From contig CM074759.1 of NCBI GenBank assembly GCA_037355855.1, forward strand, positions 3,224,001 to 3,288,000: a DNA stretch of 64,000 bases, read 5' to 3'. Shown piece by piece: positions 40,626 through 50,854 of this stretch; position 1 is the stretch's first letter; each line of letters opens with the position of its first letter. The translations under genes and the position numbers were made by a program. The notes under the pieces are model-generated. The model did not search any database and was not told the DNA's origin. It was given only the letters and a program-made list of their open reading frames with translations. Source of the DNA: Pseudo-nitzschia pungens. Lineage: Eukaryota > Bacillariophyta > Bacillariophyceae > Bacillariales > Bacillariaceae.

Positions 40626-42065
40626 ATGGCGACCAAAGGAACCAAACTAAAACCTTTCAACATCACACGGGAGGACTGGCCGGAAGACGCCAACACCGTA
40701 AAGATGAATGTAGACAGCGAACAAGGTGGAATCGCATTCAGCGACTACTTGAAGGTCCTCAATGGTACTGAAAGACCAGAACTCTTCCTTATCTGGAAGA
40801 GAGACTTTGACCAGAAAATTGCTGGCAATGACAAACTCAACGGAGACCAAAAATTGGAGGTCCTACAGAGAATCCTCTCTATTGAGGCACTCGGACTTGT
40901 CCAGCGGACGCTCGCGCGGACCTACTTGGCCGAACCAACCCATAAGGTCCATCACACCAGACACGTACAGAAAAAGATCCAAGAGATCGAACAAAGGGAC
41001 CAAGCAAACATCCTGCTATCAATGGGGCAAGACGCCACCGAAACTCCCACGGGAGCCTCCAAGGAGACGACAAAGGAGCAAGCTCCAAACGCCGACAAAG
41101 CCGACACAGCCAAGGCGAGCTCGGACAAAGAATCGGAGACCGACAACCTCGAGTCTCCAATCCCAAAGAAAAAGGTCGCAAGCGCCCTCATCCAGTACTA
41201 CCAATCCCAGGAGTACAGAAAGGATGTCATCGAGGAATGCATGCATTCCCTCAAGCTCAAAATCTTTGGCAATGACCAACACGGCAAGCGCTCGTATATC
41301 GTCCTCCGCCGATTCATGCGAGGCATGCGCGTGGACCTCAAACATGGCATTAGAGCCTGGGCCAATCGAATGGCCGAACTCCAAAGCTACCTCCCAGAAT
41401 GCCTCTGGGAATGTGGCAGTGACCAAATGGAAACACCAAGAAGTTTCACCCAAGGAGAACTGAAGGAAATCCTGGATTCCAACATGACCCACTCCCAACG
41501 CGAGAAACTGGAGCACATTAGTTGGGACCTCTACACCCACTCCTTTAACACCACCATCGACAAGCTCGAAAATCTGGAACTCACCATCCGGAAGGAAGCA
41601 GTAATGCAACAACGCATCACCGACCTCGAAAAGCAGACCGGTGTCACCAAGAAGACCCCCAAGGCCGCATCTGGGGGAGGAACCCACCACGGGAAATCCC
41701 CTGGCAAAAAGAAGCGCCTTATGGACAACAGCAACAAACAACTATGCAAGACCTGTGGCAAGGTCCATGCCGGCAAATGCTGGAAACTAACCGGCGGACC
41801 CCCCAAGAAGGGAAAGTTCGACCGGGAGACCATCAACTTGCTCAAGGAGCATTTTGTGGCAAAAGAACAAGACTCAGACGCTGAGCAACACTCCAAACCC
41901 CACTGGGGAAGGAACCTATCGAACCACGAGTACTCTTATGTACTGGCCACGGCCCAAGCTGACCACGAAGTCTCCGATGACGAGATCGACATCTCCGAAC
42001 GGGAACTCAAAGAGTACAGAAGAAAGTACAGAAAGACCTTTAAAAAGAAAGGATCCCACAACTGA
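40626..42065 (+). CDS. Gypsy Gag polyprotein, 479 aa
   Basis: Capsid/nucleocapsid protein of the LTR element. The start ATG at 40626 follows ATCACC. The N-terminal ~340 residues form a helical-looking, charged capsid region with an acidic/Lys-rich linker (~135-190). Residues ~373-384 are CKTCGKVHAGKC, a compact C-x2-C-x3-H-x3-C zinc knuckle preceded by a basic stretch. It ends in TGA, directly followed by the pol ATG in the same frame. Length and order fit a Ty3/gypsy Gag. Its role is RNA packaging and particle assembly in the cytoplasm. Confidence 0.9.
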   Translation: MATKGTKLKPFNITREDWPEDANTVKMNVDSEQGGIAFSDYLKVLNGTERPELFLIWKRDFDQKIAGNDKLNGDQKLEVLQRILSIEALGLVQRTLARTYLAEPTHKVHHTRHVQKKIQEIEQRDQANILLSMGQDATETPTGASKETTKEQAPNADKADTAKASSDKESETDNLESPIPKKKVASALIQYYQSQEYRKDVIEECMHSLKLKIFGNDQHGKRSYIVLRRFMRGMRVDLKHGIRAWANRMAELQSYLPECLWECGSDQMETPRSFTQGELKEILDSNMTHSQREKLEHISWDLYTHSFNTTIDKLENLELTIRKEAVMQQRITDLEKQTGVTKKTPKAASGGGTHHGKSPGKKKRLMDNSNKQLCKTCGKVHAGKCWKLTGGPPKKGKFDRETINLLKEHFVAKEQDSDAEQHSKPHWGRNLSNHEYSYVLATAQADHEVSDDEIDISERELKEYRRKYRKTFKKKGSHN

Positions 42066-45000
42066 ATGGCCAATACCATCCACACCGGACCACGCATAAT
42101 CAATCGATTTGCGGACGTCTGTGTGGAGGTATTGGACCACAAGGGAAGGGGGAGGATGCTCCGGGGCCTACTCGACTCCGGGTGCTCCAAATCCATCATA
42201 CTAAGGCACTTTGTCAACCGAAGTCAACTAATGAACCGAGACCAAAGATCTGTCACCTACAACACATATGGAGGCAAGTTCAGAACCAAGTCTGCGGCTT
42301 CAGTGGGACTAAGGCTGATAGAATTTTCAAACTCCAAGACCATCAAATGGACCTTCCAAGTGGATGAGTATCATCACCATGAGGAAGTACCCTATGACAT
42401 GATCATAGGATCCGATCTAATGGCACAACTGGGACTGGATATAAAATACAGCTCCCGTACGATCGAATGGCAGGGTGACTTCATTCCCATGAAGGGGATG
42501 GGGGAGCTCTCTGATCCGGACAAATGTGAGGCAGTATTCTTTGCCAACACACAAAGTCCAATCCTCCAACAAGAGGAAGAAAGGCAAGCCAAAATCCTGG
42601 ACGCCGACTACTCCAAAGTCGATATAGATGCTATGGTCAATGACCTGGAGATTGCAGACGCGTCCAAGGAAGCGCTGAAGAAAACACTGAAGAAATTCCC
42701 AACACTCTTTGGAGGAGGATTGGGTCTGCTCAAAAATATAGAACCGGTGTCCATTGAACTCCAACCAGGGGTCAAACCGGTCCGGCAGAGGTACTATTCT
42801 GTACCCCATGCCTTTGAACAAGCACTCCGAAAGGAGATCACCAGGCTCTGTGATATTGGAGTCCTGGAAAAACTCCCCCACGATGACGACTCACCGTGGG
42901 CATCCCCTACCTTCTGTCAACCCAAGAAGACAGGGGACATTCGCGTCCTAACCGACTTTCGAAAGATGAACGCAGCCATCCAAAGGAAACCATTCCCACT
43001 ACCACGAATAGGGGAAACGATCCAAAGACTACAAAAGTTCAAGTCAGCTACGGCGCTTGACTTGTCCCAGGGATATTATACCATTCCCATTTGCAAGGAG
43101 AGCCAGAAGATCTGCTCTACCATTTTACCATGGGGAAAATATGCCTACAAACGATTGGCAATGGGAATTGCATGTGCACCCGATATCTTCCAGTCAGTCA
43201 TGATGAACCTACTAGGGGACCTGGACTACGTCCTTGTCTATATTGATGATATCCTGATCATTCAACGAGAGGGAGAATCTGAGCAGGATCACCTCCACAA
43301 AATCGATACAGTCCTACAGAGACTGGACGATGCTGGCTTCCGAGCCAACCTCAGAAAATCCTTTTTCATGCAAAAAGAAGTGGAATATCTGGGGTTTCTG
43401 TTAACAACAGAAGGCATTCAGCCTCAACCAAAGAAACTGGAGGCGATGAAGCGACTAGAAGCCCCCAAGAACACCAAGCAACTCAAGATGTTCCTTGGGA
43501 TGGTCAACTTTTACAGGGACATGTGGAAGCGCCGCTCCCACATCCTAGCCCCCCTGAACAAACTCGCAGGGAAAAAGGGCAAAATGAACTGGTATTGGGG
43601 TCCAGCAGAGCAGAAAGCTTTCATGGAGGCGAAGAGGATGCTCGCAGATGAAGCTAAGCTTGCATTCCCGGACTTTACGAAACCATTTCATCTCTACTCA
43701 GACGCCAGCGATAGGCAACTGGGAGCAACTGTATGCCAAGATGGCAAGCCCCTTGGTTTCTACACCCGGAAGCTGAACTCGGCGCAGCTCAACTACACTG
43801 TTGGAGAAAAAGAACTCCTGGGCATAGTAGAAGGCCTGAAGGCATTCGAAGGAATCCTACGAGGACAAGATGTGATTATTCACACAGACCACCTTAACCT
43901 GCTCTATCAGCAGATGCCCACCCAAAGGATGGTCCGGTGGCGACTCCTCATGGAGGAGTTCCACCCGGTAGTCAAGCATGTGGCTGGCAAAGACAACGAT
44001 GCAGCAGATGCACTATCACGACTGGATATAACGGATGACCCAGCAGATACGGTGGAATGGCTACCACCAAATAAGCCCCTCACCTACGCGGATGAGGAAG
44101 AGCACCTCCGGCAACTCCTATTCCCACTTGGAGAAGCGCCGGAAGAATTCCAGGGCAATAGTGCATTCCCACTTGCCCCGGACATGATTCAGTTCTACCA
44201 GCAACAGGACACAGGAATCGTGAATGCTCTGGAAAAAGACAATCGGCTAACCACCAAAATGGTGGAAGGTTACAACCTAATCCATAAAGAAGGAAAGATC
44301 CTGATTCCCGATAAACTCAAGGATAGAGTTATGGAATGGTACCACAGCATGTTGGTCCATCCCGGAGAAAAGAGAATGGAACAGAGCATACGCTCAGTCT
44401 TCACCTGGAAAGGCCTACGGAAGGACGTCCAGGACCTTTGTAAGCACTGCCACACGTGTCAGATGTTTAAGAAGAGTGGCCGGAAGAAGTATGGACTACT
44501 ACCGGAAAAAGCAGCTGAGGTCACCAAATGGCAGAGGGTCAATGTGGACCTCTGGGGACCTGCAACTGTCCACAACAAGAATGGTAAAGACTACCAAATC
44601 CACGTCCTCACCATGGTGGACCCAGTGACCGGATGGTTTGAACTGGCTCACCTGAAGGACTCCCCAAATGCAGCAGAAACTCAACGATTGTTGGACAGTA
44701 CCTGGCTGGCGAGATATCCGCGCCCAAAGGAAATTGGCTTTGATGGCGGGAGTGAGTTCAAAGCAGAGTTCCAAGAGCTCTGCGAGAACATGGGGATGAA
44801 AAGAAAGCCCAGTGGGGCTTGGAACCCACAATCCAACTCGGTGTTGGAAAGGATCCATCAGGTATTAAAGGACTGTCTGTTGTCCTTCAATCTGGAAAAC
44901 AGGGACCTCCACGAGGAGGACCCTTTTGAGGAATTCACCACCAAGGCAGCATATGCTATCAGAAGCGCCATCCATACCACCCTGGGGTACTCCCCAGCGC

Positions 45001-45335
45001 AACTGGTGTTTGGTCGAGACATGTTCATGCCGGTGAACTTCCCAGTGGATTGGGAAGCAATCCAAGCAAGGAAGCAGAAAAGCATCCACAAGAGCAACAT
45101 CAGGGAAAACCAGAAGAGGATCCCCCATGTCTATAAAGAAGGAGACTATGTCACCCTGGAAAGGAAGGGCATTATTCCAAAACTATCCTTCCCACGGCAA
45201 GGACCTTACAAGGTGCTCAAGGCCCATGATAATGGAACTGTAACTATTGAAACTGCTCCTTTTGTAACTGACCGGGTTAACATCAGGAGAGTCCATCCCT
45301 ATTATTGCAGGAATAGCCCTGAACCAGAGAAGTAA
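42066..45335 (+). CDS. Gypsy Pol: protease-RT-RNase H-integrase, 1,089 aa
   Basis: Retropepsin-like LLDSGCSK at residues ~35-42; RT with YIDD at ~392; RNase H with YSDAS ~545, EKELL and HTDH; integrase with HHCC (VHPGEKR... CKHCHTC ~760-796), then VDLWGP ~827, FDGGSEF ~893 and NPQSNSVLERI ~921 carrying the D-D-E triad, and a GPY/F-type RQGPYKVL near 1044. No chromodomain follows. It is separated from gag only by the gag TGA and is in the same frame, so expression by readthrough or by re-initiation at TGAATG is likely. All catalytic residues are present and the ORF is uninterrupted. Confidence 0.95.
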   Translation: MANTIHTGPRIINRFADVCVEVLDHKGRGRMLRGLLDSGCSKSIILRHFVNRSQLMNRDQRSVTYNTYGGKFRTKSAASVGLRLIEFSNSKTIKWTFQVDEYHHHEEVPYDMIIGSDLMAQLGLDIKYSSRTIEWQGDFIPMKGMGELSDPDKCEAVFFANTQSPILQQEEERQAKILDADYSKVDIDAMVNDLEIADASKEALKKTLKKFPTLFGGGLGLLKNIEPVSIELQPGVKPVRQRYYSVPHAFEQALRKEITRLCDIGVLEKLPHDDDSPWASPTFCQPKKTGDIRVLTDFRKMNAAIQRKPFPLPRIGETIQRLQKFKSATALDLSQGYYTIPICKESQKICSTILPWGKYAYKRLAMGIACAPDIFQSVMMNLLGDLDYVLVYIDDILIIQREGESEQDHLHKIDTVLQRLDDAGFRANLRKSFFMQKEVEYLGFLLTTEGIQPQPKKLEAMKRLEAPKNTKQLKMFLGMVNFYRDMWKRRSHILAPLNKLAGKKGKMNWYWGPAEQKAFMEAKRMLADEAKLAFPDFTKPFHLYSDASDRQLGATVCQDGKPLGFYTRKLNSAQLNYTVGEKELLGIVEGLKAFEGILRGQDVIIHTDHLNLLYQQMPTQRMVRWRLLMEEFHPVVKHVAGKDNDAADALSRLDITDDPADTVEWLPPNKPLTYADEEEHLRQLLFPLGEAPEEFQGNSAFPLAPDMIQFYQQQDTGIVNALEKDNRLTTKMVEGYNLIHKEGKILIPDKLKDRVMEWYHSMLVHPGEKRMEQSIRSVFTWKGLRKDVQDLCKHCHTCQMFKKSGRKKYGLLPEKAAEVTKWQRVNVDLWGPATVHNKNGKDYQIHVLTMVDPVTGWFELAHLKDSPNAAETQRLLDSTWLARYPRPKEIGFDGGSEFKAEFQELCENMGMKRKPSGAWNPQSNSVLERIHQVLKDCLLSFNLENRDLHEEDPFEEFTTKAAYAIRSAIHTTLGYSPAQLVFGRDMFMPVNFPVDWEAIQARKQKSIHKSNIRENQKRIPHVYKEGDYVTLERKGIIPKLSFPRQGPYKVLKAHDNGTVTIETAPFVTDRVNIRRVHPYYCRNSPEPEK

Positions 45336-45347
45336 TTGTTACAGTAC

Positions 45348-45359
45348 CATGGAGGAGCA
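45348..45359 (+). promoter_or_regulatory. Purine-rich tract before the 3' LTR
   Basis: CATGGAGGAGCA immediately upstream of the 3' LTR, the likely plus-strand primer. The same sequence borders the LTR of the relic at 61713. Confidence 0.7.
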
Positions 45360-45547
45360 TGCCGTGCACCGGAATACAGTCACGAGTCTACTCGGGACTG
45401 GATTAAGGTTGAGGATAAATTAGCGAGGCGTTGGAATCGCCGATTCCAAATGCCGATCGAAAGCAATAGCAATAGACTAATTGATAGAGCTCACAATTTG
45501 CATATCACTACTACTTTCTAAATCACTAGTAGACCCGGGGTATGGCA
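45360..45547 (+). repeat. 3' LTR (188 bp)
   Basis: Appears identical to 39695-39882. Followed by the AAGCC TSD at 45548-45552. Confidence 0.95.
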
Positions 45548-46344
45548 AAGCCATCAGTTCGAACATCAGCATTCTGGTCAATCCCAACAATGACCTGGTC
45601 ACCTGCACCCAGGCAGACCTGAAGGGCAGCAGTCAAATCCCTGTGAAAAAGAATGCATGGATTGGGACTGAAAAGATTTTCAGCTGCTTGAAAGTAGCGG
45701 CACTGTTGATTCCAGACTGAACCAAGATCCCTATCATTTTCAACTGGGCAGTAAGCAGAAAACATAGTGACATTGTAGCCATCCCTGCCTTGAAACTTGA
45801 CAAAGGACCATCTTCCAAGACCAGAAGGATCAGCCCCATGGGCAATCTTGTGGGAACTGAACAGTTGATCAATGGAAAACCCTGTGCCACCAGGCTGAAG
45901 CCATGAGCAGTCAGAAGCTTCATGCTTGTTGTTGGCAAGATAGGAAAAACTTGAGGGACAGACATTCTTCATGCGCCGATTGAAAAGATCACAGGGCAGG
46001 AGTTTGGATTCATTCAAACAATGTTCAGCAAAAAGAGCCACACTGGCATTGCTCTTGACAAATTGACGGGCGTTGTGCTTGGACATGGACATAAAGGCAG
46101 CTCTACGCTGGGGTCCAATGTTTTGGAAGGTGATGATGGTGGAATTAGATGATGGAGCTTGAGGAAAGGAATGACCAAAACTGTCAGAATCCTTAGCAGC
46201 AAGAGAGTCTCCATGAAGAGTTAATTGGACAAAATGAGAGACAGGGGAAGAGGCGGAGGGGGAAAAGGGAGAAACAGGAGAAGCATTGATGGGATTTGGA
46301 GTGGAAGGCATCCCATCACACCTCATACCAGAAGAGCTAACCAT
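45548..46344 (-). pseudogene. LINE E ORF2, N-terminal endonuclease part
   Basis: Starts at ATG 46344 (ATGGTTAG overlap with ORF1) and is open through IDQNAD to the gypsy insertion. The frame continues at 39694. It is otherwise nearly identical to C 28260-29053. Confidence 0.9.
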
Positions 46345-48610
46345 GATCAGAAGGAAACCGAGTCTGTCGCACGGAAGGAAGAGTTGCCGGAGCTGATTTG
46401 GTGGAGACATTGGCATGGCTCAAGTCACTGACACTAGCATCATGGCTGGAAGAGAATGCAATTGCAGCAACTCCAAGCCGCAGTGCAGAGGCTGCGTCTT
46501 CCTCACCACCGGCAGCAGGAACTGCAGTTGAGGCATCAGGAGAGGCCACAGGGAGGTCACCAGCCATGGCATTATGGGGAGGGTCAGGAACTTCAGGGGG
46601 AACATCAGGAGAGATACCAGGGGAGGCATAAGTCTTGACAGCAGTGGGAGAATCACCTCCAGGAGAAGCATCACTCGCAGGCGGTAAAGCCTGGACATCA
46701 GTGAGATTGGAAGTGCCGGTCGCTAAAGTATCCATAGATTGAGAGTCATCAAAGCCTCCACCACCACTGTCAGCACGGGCTTGGAGGTTAAAGTGCAAAT
46801 CCAGATCAAAAGTGAGATCAGGAGCAAGGTCAACTGACAAGTCATCATCAACAAGTTCCCAATCTCGTGCATCCCCATCACCAAAAAAGGGAAGAGAGTT
46901 ATCCTGCATTGGATCTGCAGCAGGTGCAGTTTCCACAACACAATTGACTGCATCATCCCAATGGTAAGCTTCCATTTCAGTCAAGCACTCAGAAGAGAAC
47001 CATTGTCGAACACAAGAACCATACTGAGCTTCCAGAAAAATAGGCAGGAAAGACAACATGGCCATTGCTTCAGCCTTGGTAGTGATGTTGTACAAAGCAA
47101 GGATCTCGCCTCGGTATGAACTGGTATCAACAGAAAGAAAAAGAGGCCATGACCAATTGTCACGGGTTCTGATACCCAGAAGCACACTGCGCAATGTCTT
47201 CAAACCCAGCCCTTGGCCCAAGTCAACTGGAAGATCAAGATCAACTACCCCCAGAACAGGAGCAGTGTCATGGCTCTCAATAAATTTGGCTTGGTGGTGC
47301 TTAGCCTGGCGAACAGTCTTGAGCTTGGAGGGGGGAAGAGGTCTGTCAGAAGGATTGGTAGCTGTCTCAATAAACTTGTAGAATTTACCATCAGGTAAAG
47401 AGGCAATGTCTGAAGGTTTGCAACGGTTGAACTGGGCTTTGAGGAGCTTAACAGTTTGGGCGCGCTTTGTTGCATCACATAAAACATGAGCAGCCAGAAC
47501 CGGATTGGGATCAGGAGTTCTGGAGTTGTCAAGGCTGATATTCTTCCTGATAACAGCAATAGGACATGCCTGAAACCTGGGATGAGTCTGAAGCAATTCG
47601 TTGTAGTGGTCAAGATCAAAACTCTGCATGTAAGATCCAAGGAGAAAGCCACAGGTGACAATAACTGGGGCCTGTATGTGGTCATATTTCAGGTCCATGT
47701 CACGGTCTCTGAGCCTCTGGAGCAATTGTGCTGAAAAGAGTTTCTCCAGGGAAGCACTGTGTCCCAAAAAGAAGCGTAGATGAGGAGCAGTTCGACTGCG
47801 AAGCCAGAGCTGAGCAACATACAATTCCAAGGTCTTCCTGTCAGGAAGTGTCGTCCAAAACTTGGTAACAGGCTTGGCCTTGGGGTTGAGCCTGGCTCTG
47901 GAGGGAAAAACATACAACACCAGGCGCTTGTCAACAGTCCATAGAAGATCCAAAGCTTCCTTGAGAGACTTGAGCAGCTCATCATACAGTTCCCCAGGGC
48001 GTTGTGACATCAACCGTGGAAGGGACAGAGTGACATAAGAACTATGAGAACACTTGGTGCCAGCAGTGACATCCACTGGAGCTCTAGAATCACTGGAGCA
48101 AACCCCTCGGCGTTGGAGGAAATGCCCAGCAGAAGAGGACAAGACAGTAGCATCACCACCACCAGGAAGAAAGGACACTGATTTGGAAGTGGAAGCATCA
48201 TCAACTGCAGTTGGCGCAGGTGGAGGAGGTCTCTTCTTGAAATGCCAGTGGGAGCCAAGCACCTGGTTAGCTGCCAACCAAACTTTTCCTTCAGTGCTGG
48301 GCAAAAGGTTCCCTTCACAGTACATGGTGTCAAAACACTCAGGTGACATCTTGGCCAAACCAATAAGACATTTCTTCAGAGCCTGGCCAGATGGTTGCTT
48401 GGTCCAGGCTGGGGCAGAGCCTTGAAAGCAAGCAGAGGCAAGAGAAGCCAAGGAATCGACAGAGGCATTGCGCCAATCAGGAGTGTCCGGAAAAGCCTCA
48501 GCATAAACAGGAGGGATGGCAGTCTGGCAAATATCATGGATGGATTTCTTGTCTTTACCCTCCTTCTTGCTGAAGAAGTGTGTAGGGCTTGGACACCCAG
48601 CCCATAAGCG
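46337..48610 (-). pseudogene. LINE E ORF1, N-terminally deleted
   Basis: Keeps the conserved core from LWAGCPSPTHFFSKK to the TAG at 46337, ~755 codons. The N-terminal ~300 codons and the adjoining minisatellite are deleted: CCATAAGCGG at 48610 is fused to GTAGAGCAGC of the 5' UTR with a GGTA microhomology. The first ~150 codons kept (48150-48610) differ from C in many positions (for example MYCEGN for LYCEGN and PPPPAPTAVDD for PPTPAPPVADD), as if copied from another LINE. Confidence 0.82.
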
Positions 48611-50107
48611 GTAGAGCAGCAACAACAGGTCCAACTTTGGGCTGGACAAGGAAAAGCTCCAGGGGAACCAAAAGAAAAGACTGGAGCACTACCAGAAGAG
48701 TCACGTTCGAAACCCACAGAGGTGCTCTGGAGTTTCAGAATTTAGAATCCCAGTAGACCACTGCAAATCGTGTAGAAACTGCAGCAAATTGGCTTGTAGA
48801 CTTGTAGGGACCAAAAGGGAACAGGGCAGCTGCTTGTGTAGAAACTAGGGGCTTTAGTAGGAACACTTAGGGACCGGGGGATATCAATGGCAGGGCACAC
48901 TTAAAAGGCTCAGGAGGGAACTTGAAGTTCAAACTCGCGAGTACTTATAAGTGGAAACAGTATCCAGGGGCAATTGGCTTGAAAACAGGGACCTTGAGCG
49001 CGACACTTATGGACAAGGGAAGCTGCCTGCTTGGAAACAAGGGGAGTAATTAAGGGTAGAAACAGTATCCAGGGGCAATTGGCTTGAAAACAGGTACCTT
49101 GAGGGAGATACTTAGGGACCGGGGAAGCTGCTTGCTTGAAAACAGGGGCTTTAGTAGAAACACCTAGGGACCAGAGGGAGGCTTGTGTCTTGAAAACAGT
49201 GTCGAACTTGAAGTTCAAGTTGGGGTTGCTTAATAGCGAAATCACTTAGGGATCAGGTAACCCGCGAACACTTAGGGACCAGAGAAACTGTAGTCTTGAA
49301 AACAAGGGGGGATAGTAGCTGTAGTCTTGGAAACAAGAGTGCACTAAGTAGGAGGTACTTAGGGATCGGTTGGTCTTGGCTTGAAAACGGCTTGAAAACA
49401 GATGTAGTAGGGGGAGCCTTAAGCGATAACACTTAGGGACTGGGGGGCTTGGCTAGGAAACAGGGTAGCTCTTAAGTGAAAGGTACTTAGAAGAGCAGGG
49501 GGGCTATTGGCTTGAAAAGAGGGAGGAAACTGGAAGATATGCTCGCGAGAACTTGCAAATACTTATGGATCAGCAAGCAGGAACCTTCTAGAAGGGGGGG
49601 GTATGTGTGTGTTCGACAACTTCAACTTGAAAAGACTTAGGAAACTCAGCAAGGAACCTTGAAGAATGTAGAACGTTAAGTGGATATCACTTAAGGGGCT
49701 TGAAAGACTGTATAGCGTTAAATAATAAGGTAGCTTGAAAACAGATCGAAAAAAACAAACCGAGCTCGGAGACAAAGCGGAAGCCAAACAGCAGCTGTAG
49801 AATTAGTACTGGATGCGCTGTAGAAATTATGTGTCCTTTTGCTTGTTGCCGAAGCTCGTTGCTGCCGAATCGATCGACCGACCGGCAGAGGAAACAAGCA
49901 ACCACAGCAACCAAAGGAAGCAAGGAGCAGCCAAACAAACAGCAGAATCAGATAGGGGAGGTCTCTGTTAATAGGTGTAGTGCTTGGTTTTGTTGTAGGA
50001 GCTTTAGAAGTGAGTGAGATATCAAAGGGGAAAGTTGTGTAGAAATCTATGTGTTTTAAGTACTGGAACATCGGAACGTCGGACAAAATTGCGCGTCGCA
50101 AAATTGT
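48611..50107 (-). promoter_or_regulatory. LINE E 5' UTR with intact 5' terminus
   Basis: Hairpin/TTGAAAACAGG modules from about 48900 to 49740, then a conserved stretch ending at the terminal hairpin TTGCG-ACG-CGCAA at 50107. It abuts LINE B ORF1 without a TSD. Confidence 0.7.
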
Positions 50108-50817
50108 GGCAGCTGGGAGCCTCCCTGCTTGGATCCTGGCTGCTGGGAACCTGGTCGCTGGGATCCTGACGGCTCGGAGCCCTGCTGCTGGGAGCCCTGC
50201 TGCTGGGAGCCCTGCTGCTGGGAGCCTGAGGACTGGGATCTTATCAGCTTGGGGTCTGACAGCAAAGCACCTGACGACTGAGAGCCTGACAGAGTACCTG
50301 ACTGCGGAGGACCTGACTCCTGGGAGCCTAGCTGAGAAGCTGTTGACAGAGAAGAAGTTTGCAAGGAATCCCCTGGTGCAGAGTCCCCTGGTGCAGATTC
50401 CCCTGGTGCAGAGTCAGTGCCAAGCATCTCAACATCAGAGAGCACGCCTGCAGAAGAAGAAGTCTTCAAGGAATCCCCTGGAGCAGGTTCAGTGCCAAGC
50501 ATATCAACATCAGAAAGCACACCTGCAGATGAGGACACAGAAGAAGATGAAGACATATCATCAACAGAAGACCCAGGCATAGAGGATGAAGAGGCTGATG
50601 AGGCAGAGGAAGAGGATGATCTGGTATCAAGAGTAGGAGAGGGAGTAGTAAGAGCAGAGGTGACACTAGAATGTCTTGGAGGGGTCTTTTGCACAAATGG
50701 GCGCTTGTTAGACCGAGTCCCAGAGGCAGACCTAGCAGAAGAAGGAGGTGTGGAAGATCTTTTCTTCCGGGAAGCGGTTTGGGAGGTGGGCCGCCCCTTA
50801 GTGGGAGGGGGGGGCAT
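50108..50817 (-). pseudogene. LINE B ORF1, N-terminal part
   Basis: Begins MPPPPTK at 50817. It contains basic and Ser-rich segments and variable repeats (GSQQQ pentads; an extra ~35-residue duplication around SSSAGVLSDVEMLGT) and is cut by the 5' end of LINE E after SGSQLP-type residues. The rest is at 22908-20539. Confidence 0.85.
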
Positions 50818-50854
50818 TGTACCAGAAGTCCGCAGAGACACCAGCTGCGGCAGA

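Larger units (their letters stand above)
39695..45547 (+). mobile_element. Complete Ty3/gypsy-type LTR retrotransposon, 5,853 bp
   Basis: 188-bp LTRs starting TG and ending CA at both ends, AAGCC 5-bp TSD, gag, pol in the order protease-RT-RNase H-integrase, and a purine-rich tract before the 3' LTR. The LTRs appear identical base for base, so the insertion is recent. Gag and Pol are both open, so the copy is potentially active. The protease-RT-RNase H-integrase order defines the Ty3/gypsy (Metaviridae) type. No envelope-like ORF is present. Confidence 0.95.
34117..49869. repeat. Tandem segmental duplication, copy 2
   Basis: Direct repeat of 22685-34116. It is longer because a 5,853-bp gypsy element plus 5-bp TSD was added, and shorter by ~1.5 kb because ORF1 N terminus and minisatellite were deleted near 48610. 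The gypsy element is only in this copy, so it inserted after the duplication. Confidence 0.85.
34341..50107 (-). mobile_element. LINE copy E, with 5' end, split by a gypsy element
   Basis: Duplicate of C that retains the original 5' terminus at 50107. ORF2 is interrupted by the Ty3/gypsy insertion and by a 1-nt insertion near 37896. ORF1 has lost its N-terminal ~300 codons and the minisatellite through a ~1.5-kb deletion ending near 48610. 48150-48610 differs from C more than the rest does. Confidence 0.85.

Noticed and set aside
41019..41741. 240-codon minus-strand ORF in the gypsy gag
   Set aside because: Antisense of Gag, hydrophobic by complementarity, with no start context or homologue evident.
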